From Arthrobacter sp. PAMC25564 (GTDB lineage: Bacteria > Actinomycetota > Actinomycetes > Actinomycetales > Micrococcaceae), in contig NZ_CP039290.1 of the NCBI RefSeq assembly GCF_004798705.1, forward strand, positions 2,666,001 through 2,730,000: a DNA stretch of 64,000 nucleotides. The letters are read 5' to 3'. Both the position numbers and the translations under genes were made by a program. Below, one piece after another: positions 9,287 to 17,361 of this stretch (position 1 is its first letter; each line of letters begins with the position of its first letter). The notes under the pieces were generated by a model that did not search any database, had not been told where the DNA came from, and was given only the letters and a program-made list of their open reading frames with translations.

Positions 9287-9294
9287 ATCGAAGT
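9287..9294. repeat. Right target-site duplication of the IS256 element
   Basis: The sequence atcgaagt is identical to 7849-7856 and is part of the original tnsA coding sequence (codons for LDFD on the minus strand). Confidence 0.9.
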
Positions 9295-9562
9295 CCAGGC
9301 ACATCAGATGGTCACGTTCGCACCAGGACTCAAAACCGACATGCCGCTGGTTCGTGCCACACCACCACAGACCGGCAAAATTGCGTTGCCCTTTGAAGGC
9401 CGCTGCGGCCCGAATCGGGCGGCCGTTCTCGCACGGGATCATCCAGCAATCTGCAAGAAGACCGGTCGTTGGCGCAGAAGAAAACTGCTCCCTGAACGTC
9501 AGGGCGCCTGGAGCAATTTCGCGTCCGGTACAAGCCGCGGACGCCGCAGCTGCGAGTCCCAT
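9287..9562 (-). pseudogene. TnsA-like endonuclease, N-terminal part
   Basis: This piece holds 92 codons from ATG 9562, with FAGLWWCGTNQRHVGFESWC followed by ERDHLMCLDFD, the first active-site region of TnsA-like proteins (catalytic Glu in FESWxERD). The frame stops exactly at the IS256 insertion point and resumes at 7848. The proposed ATG overlaps the innermost end repeat (9561-9580), so expression could be occluded by bound TnsB. ATG 9443 (MIPCENGRP) is an alternative start. It is homologous in layout to tnsA beside the tnsA-proximal end of Tn7. Confidence 0.7.
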
Positions 9563-9697
9563 GCCTTAACTGTAGTGAGACGAAACCCGCTCATGCCTCA
9601 AGTGAAGTGAGACACGCCGAGCCAATACCTTAACTGTACTGAGAAAGAACGCCACAATGCCTTAACTGAAGTGAGAATGCCTCGACTTAGATGAGAC
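9561..9697. repeat. Five TnsB-type end repeats with 32-bp spacing
   Basis: Copies with consensus tgccttaactgaagtgaga begin at 9561, 9593, 9625, 9657 and 9677. The first four are exactly 32 bp apart. The outermost follows after 20 bp and is the most diverged (atgcctcgacttagatgagac). All point the same way. Arrays of roughly 20-bp direct repeats at an end, next to tnsA, are the hallmark of TnsB-binding sites in Tn7-family elements. The probable terminus is ...gacgggACA at 9703. The 224 bp between here and the next gene contain no feature I recognise. Confidence 0.8.
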
Positions 9698-9927
9698 GGG
9701 ACATCCAAGCAGCCGACAACGTCAAGGGCGTATCACTATGTCCTAATCTGCAGATTCTGCAATCGGATCACTTCAGCTTTACATAATGTTGATTATCGGC
9801 ATTCCGGGAGGGCGACTGGAAGGGGCTGCATGGCCGCTTAACCAGGCCGGTTGGAATCCGCCCATCTTCAGGTCCATTGCCGCGCCGAATGCATTGTCTT
9901 TGGCGCCGTCCGCGCTGAGAATGAACC

Positions 9928-11112
9928 ATGACGGTCTACCTGAGGTCCCTGGAAACTGCTGTTCCGCCAACTGTCCTGATCCAGTCCGAGGCCCGCGATG
10001 TGTTCGCGGCCCAGCCAGGGCTCACCAGGCTGGGTACCCGGCTGGTGGCCACGTGCTTTGACTCGGCGGCCATCGACACCCGGTACACCGCCGTCGAGGA
10101 ACTGACCAAGGACAGCCGGGCCGAGAATCCGCAGTTCTTTGACCCGGCAACGGGCTTGCTGCTCAGCCCCAGCACGAAGGTCAGGAACGACATCTTCGCC
10201 ACCGAGGCCACCAAACTCTTCGTCGAGGCCGCCCGGAAGGCCCTGGCTGCCTGCCCCGGAATCGATTTACTTGACATAACTCATCTTATTACCGTCTCCT
10301 GCACAGGCTTTTTCAACCCCGGCCCGGACTACAAAATCGTCCGTGCCCTGGGCCTGAATCCCGCGGTCCAGCGCTACCACCTCGGTTTCATGGGCTGCTA
10401 CGCGGCGTTCCCGGCGCTGCGGGCCGCCAAATCCTTCTGCGAGGCCGATCCGGACGCCGTTGTGCTCGTGGTCTGCGCGGAACTCTGCTCCCTCCATGTC
10501 CGGACCTCCAACGACCCGGACACCATCATGGGCTCGGCCCTCTTTGCCGACGGCGCGGCGGCAGCCATCGTCAGCGCCCGCGAGATGCCAGGCGTTGCGG
10601 CGCTGCTGCGGCTGGACCACTTCGAGACGGTCCTGACCCCGGTCGGCGAGGATTCGATGGCGTGGAACATCGGCGACCAGGGCTTTGAGATGGTGCTCGG
10701 AAACTACGTCCCGCACATCATCGATGACCACATCATCGGCGCCCTCGAACCGTTGCTGTCACGCGACGCCACCCTGCTGGGACTCCCCTACCGGGAGATC
10801 CGGCACTGGGCCATCCACCCTGGCGGGCGCAGCATCCTGGACAGGGTCCAGTCCCGGCTGGACCTCACGGACGAGCAACTGGTGCCGGCCCGCGATACCC
10901 TGCGCAACTTCGGGAACATGAGCAGCGCCACGGTACTGTTCGTGCTCAAACACATCCTGGACCTTCCGGCCGGCGGCAGCGAAACCGGAGACGAGCGGAT
11001 CTGTTCCATGGCATTCGGGCCCGGGCTGACGGTCGAAACGGCCCTGTTCACCAAGATCCGCGTTCCTGACCGGGATGCCGGACCCGTCGTCCCGGCATCG
11101 GCGTTGGCCTGA
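9928..11112 (+). CDS. Type III polyketide synthase (chalcone/stilbene synthase family)
   Basis: This 394-aa protein shows the full catalytic triad of type III PKSs: Cys in HLGFMGCYAAFPALRAAK (about residue 155), His in RHWAIHPGGRSILD (about 293), and Asn in LRNFGNMSSATVLFVLKH (about 328). Such homodimeric enzymes extend an acyl-CoA starter with malonyl-CoA and cyclise the product. It is the first gene of a tight three-gene unit with a methyltransferase (8 bp downstream) and an FAD monooxygenase (overlapping). This layout resembles srsABC of Streptomyces griseus, which makes methylated, hydroxylated alkylresorcinols. Starter unit and product cannot be deduced here. Confidence 0.92.
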   Translation: MTVYLRSLETAVPPTVLIQSEARDVFAAQPGLTRLGTRLVATCFDSAAIDTRYTAVEELTKDSRAENPQFFDPATGLLLSPSTKVRNDIFATEATKLFVEAARKALAACPGIDLLDITHLITVSCTGFFNPGPDYKIVRALGLNPAVQRYHLGFMGCYAAFPALRAAKSFCEADPDAVVLVVCAELCSLHVRTSNDPDTIMGSALFADGAAAAIVSAREMPGVAALLRLDHFETVLTPVGEDSMAWNIGDQGFEMVLGNYVPHIIDDHIIGALEPLLSRDATLLGLPYREIRHWAIHPGGRSILDRVQSRLDLTDEQLVPARDTLRNFGNMSSATVLFVLKHILDLPAGGSETGDERICSMAFGPGLTVETALFTKIRVPDRDAGPVVPASALA

Positions 11113-11120
11113 GCCCACGC

Positions 11121-11846
11121 ATGGGATTCCTGCGTGGACGCGAAGCCGACGCCGTCGAGGAAATGGACCTGCCCGGCTGCGACCCGGCCCGGCTGGACCG
11201 CAGCTATGCCCAGTTCGCCGTCGTGAACCGGGCCGTCTCCGGCTGGCGGTGCATCTACCGCACGCTGCTCAGGCCGCGGCTCTCCGCCCGCTCCGTCACC
11301 ACCTTGCTGGACATCGGCTGCGGTGGCGGCGACGTGCCCGTCAGAATCTCCCGCTGGGCCGCCCGGGATGGCCTGCGCCTGGAGACCACGGCCATTGATC
11401 CGGACGCGCGGGCCAGCCGCTTCGCCCGGCAGCGGCACGCATCCGCCGGCATCACCTTCCGCCAGGCCCGGACGTCGGATCTCATCGGCGAAGGCCGCAG
11501 CTATGACCTCGTGGTGTCCAACCATGTGCTGCACCATCTGGAGGACGCCGCGCTGCCGGCGTTCCTCGCGGAGTCCGCAGCGCTTTGCCGGGGATTGGCC
11601 ATCCACAACGACCTTCGGCGCAGCCGCGCCGCGTATGCGCTTTTCTACGCGGGTTCCTGGCCGTTCATCGGCTCTTACATCCGTCCGGACGGCCTGACCT
11701 CGATCCGGCGGAGCTACACCACCGAGGAGCTTCAGACAGTTGCTCCCCCGGGCTGGAACGTGGCCCGCCACTTCCCCTTCCATAACCTGCTGATGCTTGA
11801 CAAGGGTACCGGGATACCGGCCGGTGAAGATGCCGCGGGCCACTGA
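11121..11846 (+). CDS. Class I SAM-dependent methyltransferase of the PKS operon
   Basis: This 241-aa protein has the SAM-binding motif LLDIGCGGGDVPVRIS (about residues 65-80), an acidic motif II region (ETTAIDPD) and the post-motif VVSNHVLHHLED. It starts 8 bp after the polyketide synthase stop and its end overlaps the monooxygenase start. It probably methylates the aromatic polyketide on oxygen or carbon. The analogous SrsB is an unrelated membrane-type methyltransferase, so this operon would use a different enzyme class for a comparable step. Enzyme class is sure; substrate is inferred. Confidence 0.88.
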   Translation: MGFLRGREADAVEEMDLPGCDPARLDRSYAQFAVVNRAVSGWRCIYRTLLRPRLSARSVTTLLDIGCGGGDVPVRISRWAARDGLRLETTAIDPDARASRFARQRHASAGITFRQARTSDLIGEGRSYDLVVSNHVLHHLEDAALPAFLAESAALCRGLAIHNDLRRSRAAYALFYAGSWPFIGSYIRPDGLTSIRRSYTTEELQTVAPPGWNVARHFPFHNLLMLDKGTGIPAGEDAAGH

Positions 11847-12972
11847 CGTACTGATCATCGGCGGCGGCCCGGTCGGGCTCTTCATGGCAGCCCTTCTGCT
11901 GCAACACGGTGTCCAGGTCCGCGTCCTGGAACAGCGGACAGCCCCGGAGGCGCACTCCCGGGCGATCGGCATCCATCCCCCGGCCCTCGCAGCGCTGCAA
12001 CGAGCCGGCGTCGCTCCGGAACTCGTGGCCGAGGGGGTCGCCATCCGTCGCGGCATCGCCGTCGTCGGTGGAAGGCGGATTGCCGAGATGGCCTTTGCCG
12101 GTGTGTCGGACACCTTCCCCTACGTGCTCTCGCTCCCCCAGACGCGCACCGAAGCGGTGCTGGAACGGCGCGTCCGGGAGCTCGACGCCGATGCCCTGCA
12201 CCGCGGGGTCCGGCTCACCCGGCTGCACGACGGCGGCGGCCGGACCACCGCGGAGGCCACGTCACGCGGCGGGCCCCTTCGTTTTTCGGCGGCGCTCGTC
12301 ATTGCGGCGGACGGCGTGCGGTCCACCGTCCGGGCACTGGAAGGCACCGCCGTGCGGGCAAAGGACTATCCGGATTGCTACCTGATGGGTGATTTTGCCG
12401 ACAGCACCGGTTTCGGGCCGGATGCCGCACTGTTTCTGGCCGACGAAGGCATTGTCGAGTCCTTCCCCCTTCCGGGCGGACTGCGCCGCTGGGTCCTCCG
12501 GCTGGCTGCCGGGCCAGCCGACGTCGACGCCGGCTGGCTGGCCCGCCGGGTCCGTGACCGCACCGGAGTCGACGTCGACCCGGGAACGAACAGCATGCTC
12601 AGCGGCTTCGGGGTCCGCACGCGGGTGGTCCGCCGGATGGTGAGCGGTCGGACCGTGCTGATCGGGGATGCCGCCCACGAGATCAGCCCGATCGGCGGCC
12701 AGGGCATGAACCTCGGCTGGCTCGACGCCCTGGCGCTGGCACCGCTTGTCGCCGCCGCACTGGACGGCAGCGGCGTTGCCGGGCAGTTGCGGCGTTTCGA
12801 ACGCGCCCGGCTGGGAGCCGCCGCGAGGGCGGCACGCCAGTCGGAAATCAACATGGCGCTGGGGCGGCCCCTGGCAGGCCGCCTCCTGGCGGTGCGGAAC
12901 CATGCCATCTCGGCGGCCGCCGGTGTTCCCGCGGTGAACTCGCTCCTGGCCCGCCGGTTCACGATGCAGTGA
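11824..12972 (+). CDS. FAD-dependent aromatic monooxygenase (PHBH-like)
   Basis: This flavoprotein has an N-terminal Rossmann motif DVLIIGGGPVGLFMAALLLQ, a central AADGVRSTVR (DG motif) and a C-terminal GDAAHEISPIGGQGMNLG, which binds the FAD ribityl and phosphate. These are the signatures of NAD(P)H-dependent aromatic hydroxylases. I place the start at GTG 11824 or ATG 11830, since a longer frame from TTG 11797 adds residues without family support. It overlaps the methyltransferase gene, so the two are co-translated. By analogy with SrsC it would hydroxylate a resorcinol or similar ring to a quinol or quinone, acting last in the operon. Confidence 0.88.
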   Translation: MKMPRATDVLIIGGGPVGLFMAALLLQHGVQVRVLEQRTAPEAHSRAIGIHPPALAALQRAGVAPELVAEGVAIRRGIAVVGGRRIAEMAFAGVSDTFPYVLSLPQTRTEAVLERRVRELDADALHRGVRLTRLHDGGGRTTAEATSRGGPLRFSAALVIAADGVRSTVRALEGTAVRAKDYPDCYLMGDFADSTGFGPDAALFLADEGIVESFPLPGGLRRWVLRLAAGPADVDAGWLARRVRDRTGVDVDPGTNSMLSGFGVRTRVVRRMVSGRTVLIGDAAHEISPIGGQGMNLGWLDALALAPLVAAALDGSGVAGQLRRFERARLGAAARAARQSEINMALGRPLAGRLLAVRNHAISAAAGVPAVNSLLARRFTMQ

Positions 12973-12999
12973 CGGCGTCGTGCCGCTTACACTGTCCGC

Positions 13000-14010
13000 A
13001 TGGGTTGCCTCTACCCGGAGCACCGAAGGCGCACGGCCCCCGGCGCGGCCGGCATCGCGCCGGGCGCTGCCAGGACCACCGTCCCCAAGCTGCTGGCTGC
13101 GTTGCTGCTGCTGGCCACGACGGCGTCCTGCGGTGCGGCTGCCCCCGGCACCCCCAGCACCCCCGCGCCCCCCACCGCTCCGGCCGCCGGCCCGTCCTCG
13201 GCCCCGCCGGTGACGGCCGGGATCAGCCAGTTCCGCGACAACTACGGCAAGCAGATCATCGAGATACAGCTCACAAACAACTCCACGGCCTCGTTGACGA
13301 TGCTGGGGGCGGAGCTGACGAGCCCGCTCTTCAGCTCCGGGATCATCTGGCAGCCAGCGGATGGCGGGATCGGGCTTCCGCCGGGACAGGCCAAGAGCCT
13401 CCCCGCACCGCTGCCCGCCCCCGACTGCACTCAAGGATCCGTGGCAGCGTCAGCCCCGGCGGGCGGTCCGGAAGATGCTGCCACGGTTTCCCTCCGACTG
13501 GCCCCAGCCGCGGCCCTGGCGGAGCCGCAGCCGCTCACCGCACCGGCGGCCGACCCCTACGGCGTCCTCCCGCGGAACAATGCCGAAATGTGCCTGGCCG
13601 AGGCCGCCGCCGCCGTCGCCGGTTTCCGGCTGGAACCGGATCTTGACGTGTCCGCGGATGGCCGCAGCGCAGTCGTGCGTCTGGCCATCACGCCCCGCAA
13701 CCCCGGGACCGCCGACGCCGGGACCCTGACAATCGACCGGATCGAGGGCACCACGCTGCTGGAAGAGGACCCGGGCGCCCCATGGCCCCGCTCCGTGGAG
13801 GTCAGCGCGTCAGCGCAGCCGGAAGAAGTCCGGCTGCGCATCCGCCCGGCGCGGTGTGATCCGCACGCCGTTGCCGAGGACAAAGTGGGGACGCTGCTCC
13901 CGCTGCGGGTGCGGGCTGGCGGGCGGGAAGGCGTCCTGAAGGTCGACGCCGGAGGACTTCTGCGCGGACGTATCTACGACTTTGTCACAGCGGCTTGCGG
14001 GGGCCAGTAG
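13000..14010 (+). CDS. Putative secreted lipoprotein of unknown function
   Basis: This 336-aa protein has a positively charged start, a hydrophobic stretch LLAALLLLATTA and a lipobox ending in SC|G (Cys about 46). A Pro/Ala/Ser/Thr linker of about 25 residues follows, then a beta-rich extracytoplasmic region. No enzymatic motif is visible. The mature part contains NYGKQIIEIQLTNNS and a Cys pair (CTQGS, MCLAEA). It starts 27 bp after the PKS operon and 9 bp before the deformylase gene, so it may be co-transcribed with either. Function unknown. Confidence 0.75.
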   Translation: MGCLYPEHRRRTAPGAAGIAPGAARTTVPKLLAALLLLATTASCGAAAPGTPSTPAPPTAPAAGPSSAPPVTAGISQFRDNYGKQIIEIQLTNNSTASLTMLGAELTSPLFSSGIIWQPADGGIGLPPGQAKSLPAPLPAPDCTQGSVAASAPAGGPEDAATVSLRLAPAAALAEPQPLTAPAADPYGVLPRNNAEMCLAEAAAAVAGFRLEPDLDVSADGRSAVVRLAITPRNPGTADAGTLTIDRIEGTTLLEEDPGAPWPRSVEVSASAQPEEVRLRIRPARCDPHAVAEDKVGTLLPLRVRAGGREGVLKVDAGGLLRGRIYDFVTAACGGQ

Positions 14011-14019
14011 TCTGTTGCC

Positions 14020-14682
14020 ATGCCATCAGATGCCAAGCCCACTGACTTCAGCGCCGCCCGCATCCACGAAACCTTCCAGCAGATCCTGAACGCGGGGGTG
14101 CTTCCCGCGATAGTCCAGGCCGGCCATCCCGTCCTGCGGCAGCTGGCAGCACCCTTCGACGGCCAGTTGAGCTCCGCCGAGCTTCTGCAGCTGATCGACC
14201 TCATGCGCAGCGTCATGCACAAAGCGCCGGGCGTCGGGCTGGCGGCACCGCAGCTGGGAATCCCGTTGCAGCTTGCCGTGCTCGAGGACCAGTTCGAGGT
14301 CGACGCCGAGGTCGCCGCCGTGCGCGGCCGGGAGCCGCTGCCCTTCTTCGCCATGCTGAACCCGGAGTACCAGCCCCTCGGCACCTCAACGGCAGCCTTC
14401 TATGAGGGTTGCCTCTCGCTGAACGGACTGCAGGCCGCCGTGGTGCGGCCCGCGTCGGTGCGGCTTGACTTCACCGCCCCCGACGGAACTCCGAGGCAAC
14501 GGGACTTCACCGGCTGGCAGGCCCGGATTGTCCAGCACGAGACGGACCATCTGCACGGGATCCTGTACCTTGACCGCGCCGAGCTGCGTTCCATCAGCAA
14601 CAGCGCCGAATATTCGACCCGCTGGGCCCAGCCGGACATCGCCCTGGCCCGGCAGGAACTCGGGTTCCTGCCGGAGCCGTAA
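14020..14682 (+). CDS. def: Peptide deformylase
   Basis: This 220-aa protein contains the three deformylase motifs: GVGLAAPQLG (motif 1, about residues 75-84), YEGCLSLNG (motif 2 with the metal-binding Cys, about 128-136) and QHETDHLHG (motif 3, HExDH, about 173-181). It removes the formyl group from the N-terminal methionine of nascent proteins at the ribosome. The N-terminal extension (about 25 residues before the core) is typical of actinobacterial forms. It lies 9 bp after the lipoprotein gene. Confidence 0.95.
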   Translation: MPSDAKPTDFSAARIHETFQQILNAGVLPAIVQAGHPVLRQLAAPFDGQLSSAELLQLIDLMRSVMHKAPGVGLAAPQLGIPLQLAVLEDQFEVDAEVAAVRGREPLPFFAMLNPEYQPLGTSTAAFYEGCLSLNGLQAAVVRPASVRLDFTAPDGTPRQRDFTGWQARIVQHETDHLHGILYLDRAELRSISNSAEYSTRWAQPDIALARQELGFLPEP

Positions 14683-14778
14683 GGGACTCCGGGTTAGTCC
14701 GTTCCCGGAGAAACCAGCCTGCGGCTCCGGGCCGGCGTCCAACCAGCGCCCGCGCGGTGCCGGCCCTAGGATGGACTC

Positions 14779-15651
14779 ATGCTCCCCGCCTCGACCGCCG
14801 CCCTGCTGTGCCCCGTCTGCCGGGGCGCCCTCGGCGCGGGCGACGGCGGAGGCCGCACTTTGGTCTGTCCGGCCGGCCACAGCTTCGATGCGGCCAAGCA
14901 GGGCTACTTCAACTTCCTGGTCGGCAAGGGCACGGTCTTTGAAGCCGACGCGGCCGACATGGTGGCGGCCCGCTTCGATTTCCTCTCCGCCGGGCATTAC
15001 CGGCCGCTCGCCGAGGCCGTGGCCGAGCTGGCCGCCCCGGCCCTTCCGGGCGCCCTCAACGGCAGCGGCGCAACGGTGCTCGACGCCGGCACGGGCACCG
15101 GCCACTACCTCAGGTCATTGCTGGACCGGATCCCGGCGGCGGCGATCGGACTGGACATTTCAAAGTTCGCCCTGCGCCGCGCGGCACGGCTGAACCCGGA
15201 GGCGGTGAACCTGGTCTGTGACGTGTGGCAGCCCCTGCCCGTCGCGGACGACGCCGTCGACGTTGTCACCGTTGTCTTCGCCCCGCGCAACGCGGCAGAG
15301 TTTGCCCGGGTGCTCCGGCCCGGCGGCCGCCTGGTGGTGGTGACACCCCGTCCGGGGCACCTCGCGGAGGTCTCCGGACGGACGGGAATGCTGGGGATCG
15401 AACCGGCGAAGGAGGAACGGCTGGCAGCCTCGCTGGAGGGATACTTCATCGCCCACTCCGCCCGGGATCTGGATGTGGAGCTGTCCCTGGCCCCGGCCGA
15501 CGTCGCCAACCTTGCCCTGATGGGACCGGCCGGCCACCACCTGGACCGGCAGGACCTGGCGGCGCTGGCCGCCGGCCTTCCTCCGCTGACCGCCGTCTCC
15601 GCCCGCTTCCGGATCAGCGTCTTTGACCCGCTCAAGCATCCCGCCGGATAA
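14779..15651 (+). CDS. 23S rRNA (guanine-N1) methyltransferase, RlmA/TlrB family
   Basis: This 290-aa protein has an N-terminal zinc finger with CPVC (about residues 14-17) and CPAGH (about 34-38), the latter followed by SFDAAKQGYFNFL, the RlmA-family hallmark. A class I SAM domain follows, with VLDAGTGTGHYLRSLL near 101. Family members methylate G745 (RlmAI) or G748 (RlmAII/TlrB) of 23S rRNA; the latter affects macrolide (tylosin) response. The exact guanine cannot be assigned from sequence alone. It is monocistronic by spacing. Confidence 0.88.
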   Translation: MLPASTAALLCPVCRGALGAGDGGGRTLVCPAGHSFDAAKQGYFNFLVGKGTVFEADAADMVAARFDFLSAGHYRPLAEAVAELAAPALPGALNGSGATVLDAGTGTGHYLRSLLDRIPAAAIGLDISKFALRRAARLNPEAVNLVCDVWQPLPVADDAVDVVTVVFAPRNAAEFARVLRPGGRLVVVTPRPGHLAEVSGRTGMLGIEPAKEERLAASLEGYFIAHSARDLDVELSLAPADVANLALMGPAGHHLDRQDLAALAAGLPPLTAVSARFRISVFDPLKHPAG

Positions 15652-15773
15652 CGACTCGGCCACTTTCCCCGGTAGTTCTGCGTAGCCGGCCGCGTCCCCT
15701 GTGCTCCGGCTTAGGATTGAACCACAGTGACTGGAGGGCCGCGAGGCCAACTCCCTGGACGAAGGGGGAACAG

Positions 15774-16235
15774 ATGTTCGAATGGCTGGCCGAGAACTGG
15801 TGGGCGCTGTGGCTCACGGCCTTCCTGGCGTTCGCCGTGGTGGAAATGCTCACCCTGGACCTCTTCTTCATCATGCTCGGCGGCGGCGCCCTGGCCGGCC
15901 TGGTGGCCGACTTCGCCGGCGCGGACCTCTGGCTCCAGATCGTGGCCTTCTGCGTCGTCTCGCTCCTCATGATCGGCTTCGTGCGCCCGGTCGCCCTTAA
16001 GCACCTGCGCAAGGGGCCGGCGGACCAGCGCAGCAACATCGAACGCCTGATCGGCGAAACCGCCCTCGTCATGGAGGCGGTCAGCGCCAGCGGGGGCCTG
16101 GTGAAGATCGGCGGTGACGTCTGGAGCGCGCGCTCGGTATCCGGCGTCCTCGCACCTGGCCAGCATGCCGTGGTCAGCGCCATCGACGGCGCCACCGCCG
16201 TCGTGACCCCCGAACCCGAAGCCGGCGATCAATAA
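15774..16235 (+). CDS. NfeD-like membrane protein
   Basis: This 153-aa protein begins MFEWLAENWWALWLTAFL with two to three hydrophobic segments, then ends in an OB-fold-like beta domain (IGETALVMEAVSASGGLVKI ... GDVWSARSV). This is the short NfeD (YbbK/NfeD1b) architecture. The ATG at 15774 follows GAAGGGGGA at good spacing. It is placed 66 bp upstream of the SPFH gene, the usual genetic partner. The pair is thought to act in membrane microdomain organisation or quality control. Confidence 0.88.
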   Translation: MFEWLAENWWALWLTAFLAFAVVEMLTLDLFFIMLGGGALAGLVADFAGADLWLQIVAFCVVSLLMIGFVRPVALKHLRKGPADQRSNIERLIGETALVMEAVSASGGLVKIGGDVWSARSVSGVLAPGQHAVVSAIDGATAVVTPEPEAGDQ

Positions 16236-16301
16236 CAGCCGCCCGCTAACGGGCGTCCGGCAAGCTAAAGCAAAACCAAACAACTGGGGAAAAGGTGATG
16301 T

Positions 16302-17237
16302 ATGGATATCGCAGTCGCAATTGTGCTGCTGGTTCTGGTCGCATTCGTAATTATTGTGCTGGTCCGCTCGGTGCGGATCATCCCGCAGGCGCGTGCCGGC
16401 GTCGTCGAACGGCTCGGCAAGTACCAGCGCACCCTCAACCCCGGCCTGACCATCCTGATCCCCTTCGTTGACCGGCTGCTGCCCCTGCTCGACCTGCGGG
16501 AACAGGTGGTCTCCTTCCCGCCGCAGCCGGTCATTACCGAAGACAACCTGGTGGTCTCCATCGACACCGTGGTCTACTTCCAGGTCACCGACGCCCGGGC
16601 CGCGACGTACGAGATCGCCAACTACATCCAGGCCGTCGAACAGCTCACCACCACCACCCTCCGCAATGTGGTGGGCGGATTGAACCTCGAAGAGGCCCTC
16701 ACCTCGCGTGACCAGATCAACGGCCAGTTGCGCGGCGTGCTGGACGAAGCGACGGGCCGCTGGGGAATCCGCGTCTCCCGGGTGGAACTCAAGGCGATCG
16801 ATCCGCCCCACTCCATCCAGGACTCGATGGAGAAGCAGATGCGTGCCGAGCGTGACCGCCGTGCCGCCATCCTTACCGCGGAAGGCACCAAGCAGTCTGC
16901 CATCCTTACCGCGGAGGGCCAGCGCCAGTCCTCCATCCTGAAGGCCGAAGGTGACGCCAAGGCCGCGATCCTCCGGGCCGACGGTGAAGCGCAGGCCATC
17001 CAGAAGGTGTTCGACGCCATCCACAAGGGCAACCCGGACCAGAAGCTCCTTGCCTACCAGTATCTGCAGATGCTCCCGAAGATTGCCGAGGGCACGGCCA
17101 ACAAGCTGTGGATCATTCCGAGTGAGGTCGGCGAGGCCCTCAAGGGTATCGGCAACGCTCTGGGTGGCGCCAACGCCGGCCAGGCCTCCGAGGGGCTGTT
17201 CGGTCCGGATGCGCCCGAGCCAGCAGAGCCGAAGTGA
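16302..17237 (+). CDS. SPFH/stomatin-like membrane protein (QmcA-type)
   Basis: This 311-aa protein has one N-terminal membrane segment (AIVLLVLVAFVIIVLV). An SPFH domain follows (RIIPQARAGVVERLGKYQRT ... LREQVVSFPPQPVITEDN), then a long Ala/Glu-rich helix with repeated ILTAEGxxQS units (about residues 187-225). This is the classic stomatin/QmcA layout. It forms oligomeric cages in the membrane in characterised homologues. It is downstream of its NfeD partner and followed by a strong hairpin terminator. Confidence 0.92.
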   Translation: MDIAVAIVLLVLVAFVIIVLVRSVRIIPQARAGVVERLGKYQRTLNPGLTILIPFVDRLLPLLDLREQVVSFPPQPVITEDNLVVSIDTVVYFQVTDARAATYEIANYIQAVEQLTTTTLRNVVGGLNLEEALTSRDQINGQLRGVLDEATGRWGIRVSRVELKAIDPPHSIQDSMEKQMRAERDRRAAILTAEGTKQSAILTAEGQRQSSILKAEGDAKAAILRADGEAQAIQKVFDAIHKGNPDQKLLAYQYLQMLPKIAEGTANKLWIIPSEVGEALKGIGNALGGANAGQASEGLFGPDAPEPAEPK

Positions 17238-17243
17238 ACCGGG

Positions 17244-17271
17244 AGGGGCGTCCGCCGAGGCGGGCGCCCCT
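17244..17271 (+). terminator. GC-rich hairpin after the SPFH gene
   Basis: The stem aggggcgtccgcc pairs with ggcgggcgcccct (13 bp, one G-U wobble) with a 2-nt centre, 6 bp after the stop codon. There is no long U-tract, as is usual for actinobacterial terminators. Confidence 0.65.
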
Positions 17272-17361
17272 GGTTGGCCCGGCTTCCCGGCGGCCGCAGG
17301 CTTTACCGGAAGCGGACCGCTCCCGTATACTTGAATATTTGTCCGGCCGGTTCAGACAGCC

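Larger units (their letters stand above)
5949..9703 (-). mobile_element. Remnant of a Tn7-like (TnsA/TnsB) transposon
   Basis: This is reconstructed from three parts. The first is a terminal array of five TnsB-type repeats (9561-9697) ending at ...gggACA (9703), which on the other strand starts TGT as Tn7-family ends do. The second is a TnsA-like endonuclease gene directly behind the array. The third is a TnsB-like DDE recombinase overlapping tnsA by 4 bp (GTGA). A TnsC-like ATPase and the other transposon end are absent. tnsB breaks off near 5950 beside a host gene that lacks its start. An IS256-family copy sits inside tnsA. The element cannot be mobile in its present form. Confidence 0.75.

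Noticed and set aside
9561..9697. Regularly spaced repeats as a CRISPR array
   Set aside because: Repeats are imperfect, the spacers are only about 12 bp, there are no cas genes, and the position beside tnsA fits TnsB sites.
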